Source: JAPLGD01 sp041302745
GTDB lineage: Bacteria > Bipolaricaulota > Bipolaricaulia > UBA7950 > UBA9294
Length of the DNA stretch: 9,465 nucleotides
NCBI GenBank assembly: GCA_041302745.1
Contig: JBFYQP010000021.1
Coordinates: forward strand, 1-9,465
Reading direction: 5' to 3'
How positions within the stretch are numbered: position 1 is the stretch's first letter; each line of letters starts with the position of its first letter. Positions 5,673 to 9,465 of this stretch are shown here, in pieces. Position numbers and translations under genes: made by a program. The notes under the pieces were generated by a model. The model was not told where the DNA came from, ran no database searches, and saw only the letters and a program-made list of their open reading frames with translations.

Positions 5673-7081
5673 CGCGCCCCCTTTTTCTCGATCAGGAGCC
5701 CCGGGTTCAGGATCCCGTTCGGATCGAGCATCCGCTTGATCGACGCGAGCAGCTCGCCGGCCGCTCCGAGCTTGGGGATGATGTGGGGCGCGATCCCCGC
5801 CCCGAGCCCGCCGGGACTCATCCGCCCCTCGGTGAACATCCGCTCCGCCATCTCGGCCCGGAGCTGGAGGCCGTAGGCCCACGCGTCGTCGCGCCGCTCG
5901 TCGTACAGGGTGTCGATCCAGAGGTACGCGCCGTTGCGCGCGAAGTAGGCGTCCACGCCCTTGACGCGGATCCCGAACGTCTCGAAGTCGGCGTCGCGCT
6001 CGGCCTTCATGGTCCGGAAGAGCAGGACGGCCTTCTTCAGGCCGTCGGTCGACACGAACCCGGCGACCTCGGGACAGAAGAACGGTCGGTCGCTGTAGTA
6101 CGAGCTCGGCCCGGTGTTCCGCAGCCACGAGTACATGTGCTCCTGCCAGTAGTGGCGCGTCCCTTCGGCCGGCCGCGGACGCCCGCGGTGCGACTCGCAG
6201 ATCGCCTCCGCCTCGCGGACCCGCGCCTCCGCGGCGGGCGCTCGGTCGCGGACGACGACGTGCAGGAAGGCGTCTCCCTCTTCCCCCGCCGGCTTCGGTC
6301 CGCCGAACAGCCCGACGAGGAACGTCGCGGCCCCTCGAGCCTGGATCCCTCCCGCCGCGTCGATCGCGTCGCGGTGGTCGTCGAACGCGTAGAACCGGAA
6401 CGCCTCCGTCTCCGGCACCCGGCGGACGCGGTAGACGACGCGGGTGATGATCCCGAGGATTCCGTACGACCCGATGAACAGCCCCGCGAGGTCGGCGGCG
6501 TTCGCGTTCCGCTCGATCGGCTCGGACGCGGGGTTCGACCACGACCCGGTGCGGACGACCTCGCCCCCGGGAAGAACGACCTCGAGCGCGAGGACGTGGT
6601 CGCCCGTCATCCCGTACTCGGTCGCGCCGTGCGGGATCGCATTCACCGCCACGGTCCCGCCGATCGTGCACGAGAAGAGGCCCCCGCCCCCCGGCACCGC
6701 CAGCTCGTACCCGCGGCGCTTGAGGTCGGCGTCGATGCCGTGCCAGATCGCCCCGCACTGCGCGACGACATAGCCGGCCTCGAGGTCGGTCGCCTCGACG
6801 CGGTTCATGCGCGTGGTCTCGAGGAGGATCACCCCGTCCTTCACGCCGCTTCCGAGGAACGTCGTCGCCCGCCCGCGCGTGAAGATGCGATGCCGATTCG
6901 CGTTCGCGAACTTGACGATCTCGACGACCTCCTCGGTCGACGAGGGGCGCACGACGACGGCCGGCACGCCGGCCTTGTCGGGCCCGCAGTCGCGCGAGTA
7001 ACAGATCCGGTCGACCAATCGATCGGAAACGTGCTCCGGGCCGACGATCGCGGCGAGCGCGCTTGCCAGCTTCTCACCCAT
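5669..7081 (-). CDS. GlcD-like FAD-binding oxidoreductase lacking the usual C-terminal histidine motifs
   Basis: A 470-residue flavoprotein with a clear FAD_binding_4 (PCMH/VAO-type) domain: VVVRPSSTEEVVEIVKFAN (42-60), RGRATTFLGSG (69-79), PGGGGLFSCTIGGTVAVNA (130-148) and GDHVLALEVVLPGGEVVRTG (160-179). The C-terminus ends with SIKRM followed by LDPNGILNPG (452-461), as in glycolate and D-lactate dehydrogenases. However, I find no HGDGNxH-like motif, and where those enzymes have SGEHGxG this protein has SPGGLGAG (422-429). The usual metal or catalytic histidines are therefore absent and the substrate may not be a classical 2-hydroxy acid. I prefer ATG at 7081, with GGTGA five bases upstream. 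An in-frame GTG at 7090 would add three residues. The start overlaps the stop of the upstream deaminase-like gene, and the stop overlaps the Fe-S gene, so the pair forms a coupled complex. No GlcE-like subunit is present. Confidence 0.9.
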   Translation of the reverse strand: MGEKLASALAAIVGPEHVSDRLVDRICYSRDCGPDKAGVPAVVVRPSSTEEVVEIVKFANANRHRIFTRGRATTFLGSGVKDGVILLETTRMNRVEATDLEAGYVVAQCGAIWHGIDADLKRRGYELAVPGGGGLFSCTIGGTVAVNAIPHGATEYGMTGDHVLALEVVLPGGEVVRTGSWSNPASEPIERNANAADLAGLFIGSYGILGIITRVVYRVRRVPETEAFRFYAFDDHRDAIDAAGGIQARGAATFLVGLFGGPKPAGEEGDAFLHVVVRDRAPAAEARVREAEAICESHRGRPRPAEGTRHYWQEHMYSWLRNTGPSSYYSDRPFFCPEVAGFVSTDGLKKAVLLFRTMKAERDADFETFGIRVKGVDAYFARNGAYLWIDTLYDERRDDAWAYGLQLRAEMAERMFTEGRMSPGGLGAGIAPHIIPKLGAAGELLASIKRMLDPNGILNPGLLIEKKGAR

Positions 7082-8402
7082 ACCGTTCACCCACTTTCTT
7101 CGCTTCCGCGAGGACGGCGCGCTCGTCGAGCGTCGTCACCCCGCGGTTCCGCAGGACGATCCGTCCGTTGATCACGACGGTCTCGACGTCGCTCGCCCGC
7201 GCGCAGTAGACGAGGGTTGGCAGAATCTCGTCGGTCGTGCGGAAGAGGTGCGCCCCCGAGAGGTCGACGAGGACGACGTCGGCCAGCTTTCCCGGGTCGA
7301 GGACGCCGGCGTCGATCCGGCACGCCTGCGCTCCGGCCTCCGTCGCGAAACGGAAGACGTCGCGTGCGCCGAGCACGGTCGGGTCCTGCGCCGCGACCTT
7401 CTGCAGCATCGCCGCGGCGCGCATTTCCTCGAACGGATCGAGGAGGTCGTTCGACGCCGCTCCGTCGGTGCCGAGGGCGATCGGCGCCCCGGCGCGCCGG
7501 AGAGCCACGATCGGCGCGATTCCGCTGCCGAGCTTCATGTTGCTCTTCGGGTTGTAGATCACGCCCACCCGCCGCTTTCCCGCAAGCTCGATCTCCTCTT
7601 GCGTCAGGTGAACGCAGTGCGCGGCCGTGATCGGGCTCGTGAGGAAGCCGATCGACTCGAGGTACGCGAGCGGCGTCTTGCCGACGAGGCGCACCGACTG
7701 CTCGACCTCCCACGCCGTCTCGGAGATGTGCGTCTGGATGCCGAGGTCGTACCGGTCGGCGGTCTCCCGAATCCATCGCAGGAGCCCCTCGCTCGACGTG
7801 AACGGCGCCGAGGGGCCGAGGAAGACGGTGACGAGCGGGCTCTCCTTCGGCACGCCGTGCCAGGTTTCGATCAGTCTCTGCGCGTCGTCGCGCGTCGCCT
7901 CGGGCGACAGCATCAGGTCGTCGGGCACCCACTGGTCGACGAGCGTCATCGCCGCGACGCCGCGAATCCCGGCCTCGACCCAGGTTTGGATCACGCCGTC
8001 GAGGTTCATGTCCATGTCGACGAACGTCGTGATCCCGCTTCGGATCATCTCGATCGTCGCCACCGCCGACCAGAGCCGTCCGATCGTCGTCTCGCCCCGC
8101 GTCCACGCGTCGGAGAGAACGCCCCGCACAAACGGGAACGTGACCTCGTCGCACCACTCCACGAGCGGGAGGTCGTCGCGCCGCCCCTTCAGCATGACCT
8201 GGTAGAGGTGGCCGTGGGCGTTCACCATCCCCGGAATCGCCGCGCGGCCGCGGCCGTCGAGGACGACCGTGTCCGCCGGGAGCGTGGCGCGCTCGATTCG
8301 GCCGATTCGCGAGATCCGATCGCCGTCGATCAACAGGTCGACGTCCCGCTCGACCCGGTCGGCGTCACGGACGACGTACGAGGCCCGCTCGATCAGGATC
8401 AC
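7074..8402 (-). CDS. Amidohydrolase of the MTA/SAH deaminase (MtaD/TRZ-ATZ) family
   Basis: A 442-residue metal-dependent hydrolase of the group that deaminates 5-methylthioadenosine and S-adenosylhomocysteine and also contains guanine, cytosine, 8-oxoguanine and triazine deaminases. Visible motifs are NAHGH (H63, H65), HISETAWEVE (H225, E228), HCVHLTQEEIEL (H262), NPKSNMKLGSGIAPI (284-298) and GTDGAASND (D313). The SNMKLxSGIAP and GTDGAASN strings are strongly MtaD-like. Departures are a glycine in HGH, where MtaD proteins usually have HTH, and SNDLLD, where they usually have SNNDLD. The GTG start at 8402 overlaps the upstream stop as GTGA and has AAGGAG nine bases upstream at 8412-8417. The product acts in the cytoplasm. 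Next to ribosyl hydrolase, ribokinase and an Mch-like enzyme, a role in deaminating a purine nucleoside or base is plausible, but the substrate is not determined by these motifs. Confidence 0.88.
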   Translation of the reverse strand: MILIERASYVVRDADRVERDVDLLIDGDRISRIGRIERATLPADTVVLDGRGRAAIPGMVNAHGHLYQVMLKGRRDDLPLVEWCDEVTFPFVRGVLSDAWTRGETTIGRLWSAVATIEMIRSGITTFVDMDMNLDGVIQTWVEAGIRGVAAMTLVDQWVPDDLMLSPEATRDDAQRLIETWHGVPKESPLVTVFLGPSAPFTSSEGLLRWIRETADRYDLGIQTHISETAWEVEQSVRLVGKTPLAYLESIGFLTSPITAAHCVHLTQEEIELAGKRRVGVIYNPKSNMKLGSGIAPIVALRRAGAPIALGTDGAASNDLLDPFEEMRAAAMLQKVAAQDPTVLGARDVFRFATEAGAQACRIDAGVLDPGKLADVVLVDLSGAHLFRTTDEILPTLVYCARASDVETVVINGRIVLRNRGVTTLDERAVLAEAKKVGERYG

Positions 8403-9465
8403 GTTCTCGGACTCCTTCCGCGCCCGGCCTTAGGGGCAAGCGCATCGCGCCCGCCCTTGGAGCTGGACTTCTGCGCCGCGCACGGCGCGCCAAGGTTCCT
8501 CCGAAGGCCCTGCGCGGAGAGGCCCTCGGCGAGGATCCGCTCGTCCACGGTCCCCGCGATCGCGACCCGCCCGGTGGATCGATCCACGAGCGTGATTCGC
8601 GCGATCTTGTTCAAGTCCGCGATTCCCGGGATCGCCTCGAAAACGCCGCCCGCCTCGGCAAGGAGCGCCGAGAAGAGGCGTCCGTGCGCCGCCGTCGAGC
8701 CGAACGTCAGCTCTGCGGCGACCCGGTCGAGGTCGCACGCCGGAGGAGCGTCGACGAGCACCGTGGCGCGCCCCGCGTAGTGGATCATGTCGTCCTCGGT
8801 CACGAGGACCTCGCCGGCGGGGGCGACGGGGGCGATCGGCGCCGAGCCGACAATCCCAAGGACGTGGCGCGCCGGCAGGCCGAGGCTCTCGCACCAGGTG
8901 AAGAGCACGCTCTCGTTCAGCCGCCCGGCAATCTGCGCAAGCCCCGCGGGCGACGCCGACGGGACGACGACCAGCGTGAGCTCCGACGGGGACAGCTCCG
9001 CGCGTTCGGCGATCGCGAGGACAACGTCGAGCCCGGGAAGGCCGGCCGCTTCGACGACGGCCACTCCCCATGGGTTCCTTCCCGTGCCGGCCCACGGCGG
9101 CCGGCTCTCCGTCGCGGTCAGCCGTTCGCGGAGCGGACCCGAGATCCGAATCGCGGGATCCACCTCGGAGAGGGGAAGCGAGACCTGAAGACCGTACGCC
9201 GAATCGGCGGGGCTCCACGAATCGCCGACGAACTCGGGCAGCACGATCCCGCACAGCTCCGTCACCCCGAGGCGCGCGTCCATCAGTCCCCCGTGCGCGA
9301 GGACGGCGACGCGCCGCCCGGCCTCCCAGGATCCGGGGGCCACGGCGCCGCAGTCGAGGACGGTCGCCCCGCCCGGACCCCGCACCTCCTCGATGCCGAG
9401 GGCCGGCGCGTCCGCTCTCAGCTCCGCGACGAGGTCCGCCGTCCGCCGCGCCACCCACGCCCGCA
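8399..9465 (-). CDS. mch: Mch-like methenyl-tetrahydromethanopterin cyclohydrolase, divergent, probably 5'-truncated by the window edge
   Basis: The frame is open to the right edge. A GTG at 9454 would give 351 residues, but the codons before it (RAWV) extend the family's N-terminal helix, so the true start probably lies just outside. Mch hydrolyses methenyl- to formyl-tetrahydromethanopterin in C1 metabolism. Recognisable parts, numbered from the GTG, are GGATVLDCG (28-36), GSWEAGRRVA (41-50), VPSASPAGLAQIAGRLNES (164-182), GSAPIAPVAP (203-212) and a TEDDMIHYAGRATVLVDA stretch (219-236). R178 and E181 keep the RxxE spacing of the residues implicated in Mch catalysis. The middle (about 85-130) is poorly conserved: the family's GSGPAR-like loop reads ISGPLRERL. 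After the family's normal end near residue 315 there is a basic tail of about 35 residues. It could be a true cyclohydrolase or a relative acting on another C1-pterin. It heads the visible part of the operon. Confidence 0.82.
   Translation of the reverse strand, partial: RAWVARRTADLVAELRADAPALGIEEVRGPGGATVLDCGAVAPGSWEAGRRVAVLAHGGLMDARLGVTELCGIVLPEFVGDSWSPADSAYGLQVSLPLSEVDPAIRISGPLRERLTATESRPPWAGTGRNPWGVAVVEAAGLPGLDVVLAIAERAELSPSELTLVVVPSASPAGLAQIAGRLNESVLFTWCESLGLPARHVLGIVGSAPIAPVAPAGEVLVTEDDMIHYAGRATVLVDAPPACDLDRVAAELTFGSTAAHGRLFSALLAEAGGVFEAIPGIADLNKIARITLVDRSTGRVAIAGTVDERILAEGLSAQGLRRNLGAPCAAQKSSSKGGRDALAPKAGRGRSPRT
8412..8417 (-). promoter_or_regulatory. Shine-Dalgarno deciding the GTG start of the MtaD-like gene
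   Basis: AAGGAG on the minus strand lies nine bases before the GTG at 8402. It is inside the last codons of the Mch-like gene, in the part encoding its basic tail. Together with the GTGA stop/start overlap it fixes the start of the downstream amidohydrolase. Confidence 0.7.

Noticed and set aside
5783..8780. Long plus-strand open frames opposite the GlcD-like, MtaD-like and Mch-like genes (462 and 510 codons)
   Set aside because: Their translations are low-complexity Arg/Val/Asp/Pro-rich strings without domains, as expected for antisense shadows. The minus-strand genes carry complete catalytic motifs.

Overview
This is a dense, very GC-rich bacterial window with eight protein-coding genes, no RNA genes, no mobile elements and no CRISPR array. 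Codon third positions are overwhelmingly G or C, so nearly every real gene casts long open antisense shadows. The organism cannot be named from the sequence. The high GC, two apparently leaderless promoters, a CGCAGAG-phased intergenic repeat and a bacterial methenyl-tetrahydromethanopterin cyclohydrolase homologue would fit an uncultured Acidobacteriota-like or similar deep soil or sediment lineage; that is a weak guess.

Layout. Bases 1-634 (minus) hold most of a DUF72/YecE-family gene that runs off the left edge. It is divergent from a dihydropyrimidinase/hydantoinase-family amidohydrolase at 718-2082 (plus). The 83-bp gap between them carries two back-to-back -10-like hexamers, each exactly six bases from its start codon, so both genes look leaderless. 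The hydantoinase gene converges on a six-gene minus-strand operon. The 154-bp convergent gap holds two inverted arms of a roughly 9-bp phased repeat around a perfect 7-bp stem-loop, placed like a bidirectional terminator.

The operon reads, in transcription order from the right edge: an Mch-like cyclohydrolase (probably cut by the edge), an MtaD-like amidohydrolase/deaminase, a GlcD-like FAD oxidoreductase, a GlcF-like Fe-S/CCG protein, an ADP-ribosylglycohydrolase-family hydrolase and a ribokinase. Four of the five junctions overlap (GTGA, 8 nt or more, ATGA, GTGA), and the fifth is a 29-bp gap with a near-perfect Shine-Dalgarno. The six genes are therefore almost certainly one translationally coupled unit.

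How they may work together (inference). Ribosyl hydrolase plus ribokinase suggests release and capture of ribose from a nucleoside or ADP-ribose-like compound. The deaminase-type amidohydrolase, and the convergent cyclic amidohydrolase, suggest processing of the freed base. The Mch-like enzyme suggests that a one-carbon unit is handled on a pterin carrier. The GlcD/GlcF pair suggests oxidation of a hydroxy acid or similar product. Several members depart from their family's catalytic or substrate motifs: the GlcD-like protein lacks the usual histidine motifs of its C-terminal half, the Mch-like protein is divergent in its middle and carries a basic tail, and the hydantoinase has altered substrate-loop residues. 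The operon may therefore be an undescribed nucleoside/N-heterocycle to C1 catabolic pathway rather than a copy of a known one.
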